In this document: positions 8,241-17,663 of the stretch, piece by piece
Layout of the letters: each line of letters opens with the position of its first letter
Position numbering within the stretch: position 1 is the stretch's first letter
Assembly (NCBI RefSeq): GCF_000485595.1
Contig: NW_014577472.1
Coordinates: 48,484 to 72,106, forward strand
Direction of reading: 5' to 3'
Length of the DNA stretch: 23,623 bases
Origin: Priapulus caudatus
Taxonomy: Eukaryota; Priapulida; Priapulimorpha; Priapulimorphida; Priapulidae
Notes under the pieces: generated by a model
Databases searched by the model: none
The model's input: only the letters and a program-made list of their open reading frames with translations
Told to the model about the DNA's origin: nothing
Made by a program: the position numbers and the translations under genes

Positions 8241-9403
8241 TGATAATAATAATGATGATGATGATAATGACGATTTATGTTGTCGTTCATGATTTATGGT
8301 GTTGGTGGTGATAGTTATGGTGCTTACGCAATGATGGTCACGTTAATGAGTATTTGATATTATTATTAATTAATTAATATTTCTTTGTTATTATCATTAT
8401 TATCATATTATTATTATTATAATACATTTAATAAATTAATATAATTTTTATTATTTATGATTTTTTATCATTTATAATTGCTGTTTATTAATTTCATAGC
8501 ACATTACTGATGTATATGTGGAGCTGTTTCACTGCTGTAAGCATTAAAACCAGTCGGGGAACACAATTGATTTCACAACACATGGAGAACCTGATGAAGT
8601 CGATATAAAACAGCCACATTGTAATTTTGAAAACAGTAATAGTTTATTTCTGCGTTTAATAAAATAACAAACCCGTAGGTCGACAAGCAGTCTGGCAACT
8701 CGTTAGCTAATCAATAATAAAAAAATTCAACAACAACAACAGAAGTAAACTGGGAAATCAAACATATTGCAATCGTCAGCAGCATGGCGTGATACGGCCC
8801 TGCTAGCCTCCCTTCTCTCCTCCCTTGTCATCGTCGCCTGGTTGTAGCGACAGCGAGTGTAATACCGTCGAAAGACAGAGAAGTAAATATACATGAATAA
8901 GCTATTGTTCTATTTTGGCCAGCGGTGTAAAGTTATAACGCTGGACTAGACAGTGGTAGAAGTAGCCAATTACAGACAGTAACGTAGAACGGTTGACCAC
9001 AAACAATAGCGTGTCTACAAATGTGGGTATATAACCGCGTGTTCGACTAGAGAGAGAGATCGGAGAGAGACTCAAAGAGAGACATTGTAAGATATACGAG
9101 ATTGGTTAGTGCCGGCTACGATACAGCAATAACCTCGTAAGTTGTGATGTTACTCGCGCACATCCACTGTACGCGTTTTCCCGGCTATGGGCTTATACAT
9201 AGTTAAGGCAGTACAATTAAAGAGATAACTGGATACGTGTATGATAGTGTTATGTTCTTTGTAACCTGTATTTAAATAGACGCTAGCAAAGGGTGTAATA
9301 CAACACACTCACGCGTAACCACTATTACGACCACGGGTAGGAATCGACTTCCCTATACGAGCATCATACACCACGTTGCCCGGGCGGTCGGCGATGGAGC
9401 CAA
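8241..9403. other. Intron of the NDK gene, downstream of the nested secreted-protein gene
   Basis: It starts with a TAA/TGA trinucleotide run (about 8241-8275), then AT-rich sequence (about 8350-8500). From 8857 to 9303 the phrase gtgtaatac marks both ends of a stretch with a TATA-like gtatataacc (near 9026), agagagagag clusters and a late attaaa (near 9218). That layout is reminiscent of a solo LTR, but without target duplications. A TTTATT at 8643-8648 would be an AATAAA on the minus strand for the nested gene, though it is far from the stop codon. Confidence 0.35.
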
Positions 9404-9687
9404 CTAGTGGGTGTACTTGTTGTAGTGGTTGCTGCCGTACTTGTTGTAGCTCTTGTAGTCGCCGTAGCCCTTGAACCAACCCTGTGAGTTGTACTTGGCC
9501 TTGTGGCCGTTGTCCTTGTACTTCTTGTTGCCACCCTTGTCCGCGTGCCAGTTGTCGTAGTTGTACTTACCTGGAGCACAGAGTGCGAGAGAGGATGGCA
9601 CATTAGCAGGTTGCCGCAGCGACGGGGTCCGTCAACGGAATCGCAGTTCATCGTTAAGATACGAACAAACATGTACGCATATATATA

Positions 9688-9718
<31 letters not shown>

Positions 9719-11299
9719 TTATTTATTTATGTATTTATTTAATTTATATATACACACAGTATAAGAAATTCTAGATGTACTAGTGTCAAAACTCTTACCA
9801 TCTCCCTTGCTGAAGTAGAACTTTCCCTTTCCCCAGTTCTTAGACTCCTTTCCCTTCAAGTAGATGGAACCAGCGCCTCCCCAATCGGCCTTGTCGCCGT
9901 AGCTATTGTGCTTCTGGTTGTGATCGTACTTGTAGTAGTCGTTGCCATCCTGTTTCACACAGCAAACACAGCAGTCACCGTGAGTCTCGTGCCCGCGTTC
10001 CAAGCTCGGTTTAACGAAAGACGTCGAAATAGTGTTTCGTTTTTTGTATTTACGTATTGTGTTGAATATGATATATTGACATTTTGACGATAATGATAGT
10101 TGATATATTCTCATTTGAATTTCCGAATTCAATTTACCTATCCACGTCAATAACGCGTGATTAACACAGTTATAGTACATCGTTGTAGTGATAGACTTGC
10201 TAAAAGAATGCCTAGCAACAAAATACCAGTTGGAAATTTGACGTGTATTCGTGCTACACCTGTAAACTGATCTTAGCTTGATCAACCTAGCAACTTGTAA
10301 GGGGCAGGCTGGTTATCTCGCCCAGACGGATAGGTCAGTTGAATTCAATATCGTGTCGATGATAATCGAGCCTGACTAGGAATCTAGAGAGGAGCGCCGT
10401 ACGTACCCCGTAGCCAGCCCAGTCCGATGCACCTCCCTCTTGGCCTCCGTGGCTGCTGCGGCCGCGGCCGTACCCGTATCCTCCGCCAGCCCACGCGGCC
10501 GCCACCTGAAAGCGTGTACAGATATGCGTGGCAATGAGTCGAGCGCGCAGGTCGATATAATTTGCGTAAATAATTGCGTTTGTATCGGTTTTCGCTCGAG
10601 GAGCGACTACATCGCGGCGTTAAATCAAGAGCACGTCGTCGGAAACGAGTATGTCGCGAATTTAGAATCGCAGGTATATACGCGAGTTTTGCACGTGGAG
10701 TGGTCTACTAAAGTCACGACGCTAAAGTCAAGTGCGCATGAGGCAACCTCTCTAAAGCCCGCCGCACACGCTGTGGAACGCGCTGCGCCATCGTCCCACA
10801 CGTGGACGATGGCACAGTGCGTTCCACAGCGTGTGCGGCGGGCTTGAGCGTGTGGTGAGCGTTGTGCGGGTGCAGCCAGAACATGACGTGTTGCGGCGGC
10901 TCACACGCCCCGTCAGCATGCGCTGGAAGGTTGAAACGTGGCCAGCGTATACGTGCAGCAATCCGTTGCGTGCTGATATTTATGCACACGCAACACGTTG
11001 CACCAAGTAGAACGCTGTTTCATTTCAACCCGACATCACACACACGCACTCACGCACGCACGCACGCACGCGCACGCGCGACTACGCAAACAATTGCCTA
11101 GCAGCTCTAGATTCAGTTCGTCCTTCTGTCAGCTCTACCCCACAATGATTTTGTGCGCATAAATACTGTCACACAGCACGTACCTCTGTGCGCGTGCCTG
11201 CGTGCGTGCGTTTACAATGGGTTTCTGTTACGATGACGAGCGGCTGCGCGTACTTACGAAAGCGGAGAGGACGAGGCTGATAACCGTTAACTGATTCAT
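9404..11299 (-). CDS. Secreted Gly/Lys/Tyr-rich, cysteine-free protein (four exons, 152 aa), nested in an intron
   Basis: Exons, in transcript order, are 11299-11258, 10505-10407, 9949-9799 and 9570-9404. Every junction is a clean GT-AG and the phases are 0, 0, 1, with a stop after NHYNKYTH. The product starts with a signal peptide, MNQLTVISLVLSAFVAAAWA, probably cut before GGGYGYGRGR. The mature part of about 132 residues has no cysteine. By my count it is roughly 22% Gly, 15% Lys and 14% Tyr, with frequent Asn, His and Asp and five spaced Trp in phrases such as SDWAGYG, ADWGGAG, KNWGKGK, DNWHADK and QGWFKGYG. Such composition is typical of extracellular structural or adhesive secretions (cuticle, tube, byssus, mucus, egg coat), in which Tyr may be oxidised or crosslinked. 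I recognise no named family. The gene has its own TATA box and lies opposite to and inside an intron of the NDK gene. Confidence 0.85.
10755..10845. repeat. Long hairpin (42-bp arms, 7-base loop)
   Basis: The left arm 10755-10796 (aagcccgccgcacacgctgt onward) and right arm 10804-10845 (ending gtgtgcggcgggctt) are complementary at 40 of 42 positions; one of the two mismatches would be a G-U pair in RNA. The loop is cacacgt. It lies inside the first intron of the nested secreted-protein gene and inside a large intron of the NDK gene, so it could be transcribed from either side. It may be a compact MITE or a source of hairpin-derived small RNA. I saw no target duplication. Confidence 0.7.
11037..11083. 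repeat. Simple repeat (CACG/CACA)
   Basis: An imperfect microsatellite of cacg and caca units lies in the first intron of the nested minus-strand gene. It is not coding. Confidence 0.8.
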
Positions 11300-11398
11300 G
11301 CTGTCTCTCGGTGCGCTGCTGAAATGCTGGTGGCGTCGGATGCTGCTGCAACTGCTGCTGCCGATGACACTGACGATGCTGATGAGCGAGCGGCGGCG

Positions 11399-11406
11399 TT
11401 TATATA
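11399..11406 (-). promoter_or_regulatory. TATA box of the nested secreted-protein gene
   Basis: The minus strand reads tatataaa here, about 100 bases before the ATG at 11299. A start site near 11370-11375 would give a 5' leader of about 70-75 bases. A strong TATA box fits a highly expressed, tissue-specific secretory gene. The sequence just upstream (11420-11800) is GC-rich. Confidence 0.6.
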
Positions 11407-12789
11407 GGTGCGCAGCACGTGTCGGTGACCCTCCCTCTAATCGCCTGCCGTTTAACGACTCCGCCACGCCGCCGTCGGCGCGCGTCACGTGACCGCACGG
11501 CGATCGTCGCCGAGCCGTCACTTTCCTTTTTTTCGGCTCCCCACGCCCCGCTTCCGACGTCCCTCCCCCGCGGGGGATGGGGGGAGGGGGTGCGTGCGTG
11601 GGGGGAGGGAGAGGTGACCTCACCGGCCCGCTGACACACATCGCCTGCGGCGGCGCTCGGGGCGCGTGGGTTTTGGCGTAATTTCTCCGCAAACACAATT
11701 AATCGCGGCGTGCGGGTTGTCACTGGATGTTCTGCTTCCCCCCGCGCACCAAGCGACCCGCGCGCGCGCGTCACGGTGTTGGGCAGCCGTATTCAGGTGG
11801 TGGAGCGATGGATTCGCTTTGTCTTGCACCGGTAAAACCGCTAACTACCGTTCGCTTGGTCACTTTACCTCGTAATGTTGCGCTAATTTCGTCGATCGGT
11901 AAATAAAATATACAAATGGCGGCTGTTATGTGGGGGGAGGGGGGTAATCACTGTGTAATTTGCGTTGGCACATAATTGATTTTGCTGTTTGATCTCTCGG
12001 CGACTGAGTGAACTTAGCATAGATGCGCGAGAATTGCTTCTACAATACTAGTAGTATTCTGTTAGAGTAAGGTTAGTAGCGTGGCGGGTGCTTCATTATT
12101 TTCACGTAATTTGGCCGAAATTCGATGACGCCTAATTATCCGCAAACGTTGCTTATAAAAAGTTTAGATAAATAGTAATGTTCAGTCTTTTCTCAGTAGA
12201 CAGTAAGTCAAGTATATCAGCAGCAAAATTTACAGATTAATTTCAGTCCAACTCACGCACATGTAACTGACTTACTTATCCACAACCTACACTGTGTGAA
12301 ATGTATGCACATAAATGCACGCGCAATTACATATATCACACGCACGCACATGCAAGCTAACACCTTGTTTCTAGGGAGTAATAGTATATAATTTTTGTTT
12401 CGCCCATGTCACTGTCTTCACGAAAAACATTTTAAACCACTTAATTGCCCTTCGGGCAAGTATTCTGTGAAATGTACATGCCCGAATGACATTCTAGTTG
12501 CCCATATATTTTGCAGGAAAATTTAGTTAATTTTTGAGCATATTTAACCTTTAGTTAATGGCCAGTTTCATGATATTTTAGAAATGCATTTTTAAAGCAG
12601 AAGCCCGTCGGGCAGGTGAGCTTGCAATGTTTACATGCCCGCCGAGATTTCTACACGTCTCGGGCGTCGGACGCCCGGCTTAATTCGAAGACCGCATGTC
12701 GTGACTGCATGCCCAATGCTTATAATGTAGCTTCTATTCGCATGATACGTAATTGATTCCTCATACACATGTCGTTTCTCATTACACAG
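11407..12789. other. Upstream region of the nested gene and rest of the intron
   Basis: About 11420-11800 is GC- and CpG-rich with G and C runs and could hold promoter elements of the minus-strand gene. The overlapping open frames there look like chance products of GC content. From about 11890 the sequence is AT-rich. Two diverged direct copies of a phrase running from gccc-tcgggcaagt to acatgcccg occur at 12447-12484 and 12603-12641, followed by a hairpin-like ctcgggcgtcggacgcccgg near 12658. I see no gene. Confidence 0.45.
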
Positions 12790-12966
12790 GTGTGCAGAAG
12801 TCGGACTGTCGTTGGTTCGTGCCGCAGACCTACCACGAGCCGATGTCGGGCACGCTGAACACTCTACCCTGTCTCGCGCTCGTACTCTACAAGGAGAATG
12901 CCGTGTTTCACATGCACCCGCTCGCGCAGATCTGCATGTGTAACCTTGCGATCACAGCCGCTCTCA
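12790..12966 (+). CDS. NDK-gene exon 7: core of NDK domain a
   Basis: The acceptor is cattacacag and the donor is gtaagt, phase 1 in and phase 1 out. Codon use is clearly protein-like: VQKSDCRWFVPQTYHEPMSG, then TLNTLPCLALVLYKENAVFH, then PLAQICMCNLAITAAL. The phrase LPCLALVLYKENAV matches the NDK strand usually written GPVVAMVLEGENAV, followed where the family has its lid helix and Gly-Pro-Thr-Asp loop. That loop is not conserved here, so nucleotide binding is doubtful. Confidence 0.8.
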
Positions 12967-13549
12967 GTAAGTCACGTTGCATCCCCCGCTTTCCTCCGCT
13001 TCTTTCCTGTTTGTTCTTTCGTCGTTTGTCTTTCTGGATCGGCGTCGTGCATGGGGATTCGGCGGTTACGACGCGTTTTCGTTTCTGTGACAGTGCTCGC
13101 GAGTTTCGCGATGTTATGCACGCAGTGTCACCAAGGGCTGACAACTACTATGTCATAAATCTTCATGTTTATTGTCGTGGTTAGAATTTTAGATTTGTCG
13201 TGCGTGCGTGTGAAGGCATGTGTACAACAGTCGAAGTGTGGTAGGAGGAGTGATTCATGGAGAGAAACTTTAACTTAACTAACTTAGCAGCAGCTAGGAA
13301 CAACTGATGTTTCGTATGGCCATACTTGATTTTTCTTCTCTAAGAGGACTAAGATGTTGCCGTTCTTATAGACTAATGTCGACTTTAGGCAGTATTGTTC
13401 GTTGTTTCAAAGAATAGATGTTCCATAATACACAATGTTATATATTATAGTATCATAATACCATACATACATTAGGTACTATATGATATCTATGTTCTAC
13501 CTATCAATAGACTGTCGCCAAGCTTCACTGCCGTTTCTTGCCATTACAG
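12967..13549 (+). other. Ordinary intron, nothing notable
   Basis: This 583-base GT-AG intron (gtaagt to ccattacag) has unique sequence and a few short AT-rich patches near 13430-13490. Short open frames at its start simply run on from the exon. Confidence 0.6.
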
Positions 13550-13656
13550 ATGACATGAGGATGGCACAGTCTGAGCCGGTGACGACGCGTCAGTGCCTGC
13601 ACCTTGTGCAATACGCCACTTCTACCGTACAGACCCTCGGTGGACACTTCTTCAAA
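13550..13656 (+). CDS. NDK-gene exon 8: end of NDK domain a
   Basis: The acceptor is ttgccattacag and the donor is gtacgc. Phase 1 in (A joins AT to give Asn) and phase 0 out, 35 codons: DMRMAQSEPVTTRQCLHLVQ then YATSTVQTLGGHFFK. In NDK folds this position holds HGSDS-x-x-x-A-x-x-E-h-x-FFF. Here it reads QYATSTVQTLGGHFFK, so the catalytic His is missing and the acidic residue of the helix is lost. This marks domain a as non-catalytic. Confidence 0.8.
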
Positions 13657-14198
13657 GTACGCACCCTGGCTGCCCAGCCGGCTGACACCCTATTTTCCCT
13701 CCCAGTGTTTGGTTAGCTCTTAATCATGTAGACCCATAGCCCTATCTAGTGCTAACATGACGCGCAGTGAAGAACTACATAGGTAGAGCTACTGTTTGGT
13801 TAGCTTAGTCTAGTTTTTTACAGTGTATTGTTAAACTATAACTACCGGTCCTTTATTTAGAAATGCGCGTGATTGCTCCTGTTTTCGAGTGTTCTATTGC
13901 TTGGAGTGTGTCGTGCTAGTATAAAGACAATATTGAAACATACGAGTAAGAACTGTGTACCACAGCGGTATATATGTATATATGTATATATGTGTATACA
14001 CAATCTCTTTAATTAATTCAAAGTAAATTACAATATCGCGTTATTTAATCAAACACTATTATACTGTTAAACGTTATCTCAGTGTTAAATGGGTTCTAAT
14101 TTTGAAACCAACTATTAAAATTAAATTGCATTGCATGCTCGACCCACATTAAGGTAAATATTAAATGCTGCACGCATGAAAAAAGTGATTTTTTTTAG
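13657..14198 (+). other. Ordinary intron with a short TATA/GTAT run
   Basis: This 542-base GT-AG intron includes a palindromic tatatgtatatatgtata stretch near 13970-14000 and ends in a long T tract before the acceptor. No gene is seen. Confidence 0.6.
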
Positions 14199-14316
14199 GT
14201 TCCCGACTATTTGGAGTTGTCGCAACCGCATGTGTATAGTCACCCAGAACTATGTCAGATAGCTGTGATAACACTCGTTGGATACTCTGTGATACAGAAA
14301 GCTGGACACATCATGA
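14199..14316 (+). CDS. NDK-gene exon 9: start of NDK domain b
   Basis: The acceptor is gattttttttag and the donor is gtaagt. Phase 0 in, phase 1 out, 39 codons: VPDYLELSQPHVYSHPELCQ then IAVITLVGYSVIQKAGHIM. The second part aligns with the first NDK strand and helix, normally TLxxIKPDAV-x-x-G-x-x-G-x-I. Here the KPDA is VGYS, so the phosphate-contacting Lys is absent. The next exon supplies the matching GFELIGLKWL strand. Confidence 0.8.
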
Positions 14317-15037
14317 GTAAGTCTTTATGTATATATGTGTATGTGTGTGTGTTAATATAGAGGGCCTAGCCATGCGTGTTCACGTGTGACAGAGCTTATG
14401 TTTGTGAGAGATTGTATGCGTGTAAGTTTATATACTACGTGAACATGTGTGTGTGTGTGTGCGTGCGTGCGTGCAAGTGCATGAGTTACTATATATGAAG
14501 TTCGATCTATGACGATGGAAAAGAAGCATTAACTTAGGATGTATCTATATTGCTATGTCACAATTTTGTACCATCGTATAATTAAACGTAAACATACCTC
14601 TGAATGTCAATCAAAGTAGGCAAGATAGTGACTAATAAATACGTTAATCTCCTACAGTAAATGTTTATTGTGAGTAAACCATCCCCACGAATCTCCTAAC
14701 ATTGTCAAATGGTGACAAAACTTTGAAAAATTGGAAGACAAAAATTGGAATACATGTCTTTTTATAGAACATGTGCATTAAGGTCTATGGGTTAGATTTC
14801 GATGTCGTGTTGCGTGATAATGCGCGATGACGGGATACACTTGTCATGAATAAATATCATATCGTGCCACAGTCCCCATAGAGCATTCCCCTGCGTAACC
14901 CACTGTGTAGTCTTGATCTCCGTCTGCCTAGGTAGCAGCACGTGCCAAGCATCTCTCTCAGTCATGCGTCATGCCCTCTCACCGACTAGTTGTTCATGTC
15001 TGGTCGTCCAGCCTGCCCACCCATCGATCGATCAATC
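14317..15037 (+). other. Intron with TG microsatellites and a possible poly(A) signal for the nested gene
   Basis: Short TG runs lie near 14328-14352 and 14445-14475. TTTATT at 14664-14669 is AATAAA on the minus strand, about 370 bases beyond the stop of the nested CENPV-like gene, and could serve as its polyadenylation signal. No other feature is seen. Confidence 0.4.
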
Positions 15038-15730
15038 TCAGACTTCAGAACCGCCTGTCGACCTTTCTTTAATGTCAGGGCCATCCACTGAACTTTCCTC
15101 GACCTCTGGGCTACCCTCCGACCTTTCCTCGGCCTCCGGGCCTCCCTCCGACCTTTCCTCGACCTCCAGGCTGCCTGCCGACCTTTCCTCGATCTCCGGG
15201 CCACCCGTCGACCTTTCCTCGACCTCCGGACATCCCTCCGACCTTTCCTCGACCTCCGGGCCTCCCTCCGACCTTTCCTCGACCTTCAGGCCGCCCGCCG
15301 ACCTTTCCTCGACCTTTGGGCCGTCTCGCGACCTCTCGCGTAGTTCGGGTCTCTCCCGCATCGCCTGCTCCCAGCGTCGGCCGTCGAACAGCTCCCACGT
15401 GACGGCGACGACGGTTCCCGGGTCGAGGCAGTGTGGCGCGATGCCGCGTCCGTCCGGGTTCGAGCGCGGCGTGTAGAAGCTCTGCACGCCGCACACACCG
15501 CAGAACGTGTGGCGCGCCGCTCGCGTGCCGAACCTGTACTCGTGCAACGACGCCTCGCCCGCGAGCAGACGGAACTTGCGCGCGGCGACGACAAAGTGCC
15601 AGTTTTGCTTCTTCGTGCAGACGCTGCAGTTGCAGCGTATCGCGCGCAGCGTCGGCGGCGCCCACACCTCGAAGCGCACGGCGCCGCAGTGGCAGCCGCC
15701 CGTGTGCAGCACGTCGCCATCGTCGGCCAT
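15038..15730 (-). CDS. CENPV-like / GFA-domain zinc protein with decapeptide-repeat tail, intronless
   Basis: The 230-residue product starts MADDGDVLHTGGCHCGAVRF. Residues about 8-125 match the GFA (Mss4-like) zinc fold of CENPV and the glutathione-dependent formaldehyde-activating family. CxC is at 13/15, C-x-C-x-x-C at 33/35/38 and C-x-x-C at 77/80, with the characteristic RHTFC and VCGVQSFYTPRSNP. Family members bind two zincs; CENPV acts at centromeres and the cytoskeleton, and related proteins have unproven enzyme activity. Residues about 130-230 are about ten copies of a decapeptide close to GGPEVEERSE, encoded by a 30-bp minisatellite, giving a charged tail not typical of the family. 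The reading frame is intact and intronless. It lies on the opposite strand within an intron of the NDK gene, which suggests a retrocopy. The codons are GC-rich. The identification of the core domain is firm; the exact orthology is not. Confidence 0.9.
   Translation of the reverse strand: MADDGDVLHTGGCHCGAVRFEVWAPPTLRAIRCNCSVCTKKQNWHFVVAARKFRLLAGEASLHEYRFGTRAARHTFCGVCGVQSFYTPRSNPDGRGIAPHCLDPGTVVAVTWELFDGRRWEQAMRERPELRERSRDGPKVEERSAGGLKVEERSEGGPEVEERSEGCPEVEERSTGGPEIEERSAGSLEVEERSEGGPEAEERSEGSPEVEESSVDGPDIKERSTGGSEV
15061..15360 (-). repeat. 30-bp in-frame minisatellite in the CENPV-like gene
   Basis: Exactly spaced 30-bp units (plus strand acctttcctcgacctccggg then cctccctccg) repeat nine times from 15061 to 15330, with a decayed tenth unit to 15360. 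The period is a multiple of three, so each unit adds ten residues and copy changes keep the frame. Differences between copies mostly replace single residues. Confidence 0.9.
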
Positions 15731-16919
15731 CTTGTTTTCGCGGCGAGGCTTCGATGCGCTCGGTCGCCGAGGGACCCTGTTTTCGAGGGTTGTCTTCTTG
15801 GGGTTGGGGATTGTCCGCCCGGGTTTTTGAGTTACGTTATGTTCTTATACTGGTCGGTTCTTATACAGGCTGTGTCATACACAGGATGTAGTGACAAGGT
15901 TGTGGTGCCGATGATGTGTGCTGTGAGTGGCTTTACCTGCCTTTCCGTGATGAATTCCACGGTTTTATGTCAGCCGGGGATGCAGGGAATGTGTGCCTCT
16001 TCAGTGTGTCCGCCTGGTTTTTCGCGTGATGTCGATTTCATGTGATGTGTTTGCCTGCCTTCTTGTGAAGAATTCTTTGGTTTCACGTAGGACTTTTGCT
16101 CCTGGTTTTCGAATAATTCACCAGTGTTGTTATATGAGGTGGGATTTTACCTGCCTTCTTGTGAGAAATTCCACGGTGTAGTGTTGGGACTTTTCACTCG
16201 GTTTTGTAAGATGATGTCACAGTAGATGAGTAGAGGCGCTACAAAAGTAGACAAACATACTTGCAAATGGAACTCACATCTTAAAGTTTAGATCAGTGCA
16301 GAAATGTTGGTTGAGAAGTAACTTCATCATATCTATACGTTATATGTTATAGGTTTAGATACTTAATGTGTGTGTGTGCGTGCGTGCATGTGCGAGTGTG
16401 TATAGGTTTGTATAGCTATGTTCATGATAATACGCAGGCCTTTACCTAAATTCACCGTTGACGTGACAGTACTCTAAACGGGTGGCGTGCTATATCATAT
16501 TAGCTATACAGATTACTATAACGTGCATGCTAGAACATAGATTGACCTTTATCTCGTGCAGCTATTACAGTTTTAGTCACAACACACCCACACACACACA
16601 CACACATACAGCATTACAAGCAAAGTTCGCGTGGCCTTGACTAGTCTAGCCCTGGTCGCGTGCCCGAGTTGTGACAGAAAATTCCCCTCGCGAATCGGTT
16701 CCGGGCCACACAATAGCGAATTCCTAAGCTGAAACGTACACACGCTGTGTAATAGCAGTACGTGTGACCCCGGGTATGGTAGGAAGGGTCCCTCGCTATG
16801 TCAACATGCTAAACAATCACACGACTCTGATGCGTGTTTGCTGACCCCGCGCAAATGACACCTAGTAACTAATCAGAGCTAAATGAGGGTGACCTAGTCA
16901 AAACTCACCAGTCAGTCGT
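15731..16919. other. Intron: degenerate ~100-bp tandem repeat and microsatellites
   Basis: Just upstream of the CENPV-like gene (15731-15840) is probable promoter sequence without a TATA box. From about 15915 to 16215 three diverged copies of a roughly 95-118-bp unit are marked by cctgcctttccgtga or cctgccttcttgtga (near 15937, 16055 and 16149), each followed by a gaattc- or aattcc-like phrase and a g/t-rich tail. A TG run lies near 16366-16400 and a CA run near 16583-16608. I see no gene. Confidence 0.5.
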
Positions 16920-17118
16920 GCTGAAGGGGTCGTTGTCGTATAGGGTAGTACATATATGTACCCGAGGTACATATATGTATACATAAATGTAATATAATGC
17001 TAGTATAGGGAGCCGCCTACGCCTACTCCCTAACCCTAACCCTAACCATATCAGATAGTTACCTCGGGTACATATATGTAGTACCCTATACGACAACGAC
17101 CATTTCAGCGTCAGTCGT
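16911..17118. mobile_element. 190-bp MITE with 9-bp target duplication and CCCTAA core
   Basis: The element is 16920-17109. Its terminal inverted repeats begin gctgaaggggtcgttgtcg on the left and gctgaaatggtcgttgtcg on the complement of the right end. They continue for about 50 bases with only a few mismatches (through gtacccgaggta). The 9-mer gtcagtcgt flanks both sides (16911-16919 and 17110-17118). The centre contains three CCCTAA units (17028-17047). There is no coding capacity. Long terminal repeats with a 9-bp duplication are typical of Mutator-like non-autonomous elements; that assignment is an inference. Confidence 0.85.
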
Positions 17119-17180
17119 GCGTGCGTTTTGTGTTCGCCTGCTCGTATATCAGTATCAGGTAACAATGCGCTTACCCAGGC

Positions 17181-17373
17181 GACAGCGGCACAGGCACTTG
17201 AAGCATATCAACTGTAAGCGCACGGCGCCGCCATTGCGCGTACACTAATACATATATATTGAGTGTATACCCTCTTAATATTGAGTGTATACCCTCTTAT
17301 ATGTATTAGTGTACGCGCAATGGCGGCGCCGTGCGCTTACAGTTGATATGCTTCAAGTGCCTGTGGACAGCGG
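17181..17373. mobile_element. 177-bp near-perfect palindromic MITE with 8-bp target duplication
   Basis: The element is 17189-17365. Arms 17189-17256 and 17298-17365 are 68 bases each and complementary along their whole length as far as I can read, starting cacaggcacttgaagc. The 41-base loop is two direct copies of a 20-base phrase, attgagtgtataccctctta, the second joining the right arm. The 8-mer gacagcgg stands immediately outside both ends (17181-17188 and 17366-17373). Eight-base duplications and CA-G-starting tips suggest the hAT superfamily. The lack of arm divergence suggests a recent insertion or ongoing arm correction. Confidence 0.88.
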
Positions 17374-17663
17374 TCTCAGGTGCATGTACGCGCACTTACA
17401 GTAGAGTGCATCACAGGTGGGGCTGAAATGCTCATCTAGGTTAGGTAGTGCCATCTAGTAACGCTAAAAGGGTCCAAATCTCTCCCTTGGTGCAAACAAA
17501 AACTCGGGACGTAACCAGAGTACTATGGGTTAGGATTGCATCAGTTGTTTACATTATTATTTATATTTTATTATAGATTGTTATTATTATTACAGTATTA
17601 TACACCAGCTCGGCCCCCATGTTCACTCGTGTCGGTTCAGCGTAGATGGTTCTCTCCCTACAG
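17374..17663 (+). other. Intron end, nothing notable
   Basis: Unique sequence with a short ATT/TTA-rich stretch (about 17548-17605) leads to the pyrimidine-rich acceptor ctctccctacag of the exon at 17664. Confidence 0.55.

Noticed and set aside
11228-11829. Several open frames of 60-156 codons on both strands upstream of the nested secreted-protein gene
   Set aside because: They overlap each other in a GC-rich promoter-like stretch. The longest only contains the true signal-peptide exon in its last part, past the TATA box.
14913-15476. Plus-strand 187-codon open frame with Ser/Pro/Leu decapeptide repeats
   Set aside because: It is the antisense of the minisatellite tail of the CENPV-like gene. 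The minus strand has the conserved zinc domain, so the plus reading is a shadow.
16905-17165. 86-codon minus-strand open frame
   Set aside because: It lies across the 190-bp MITE and its palindromic arms, with no protein-like composition.
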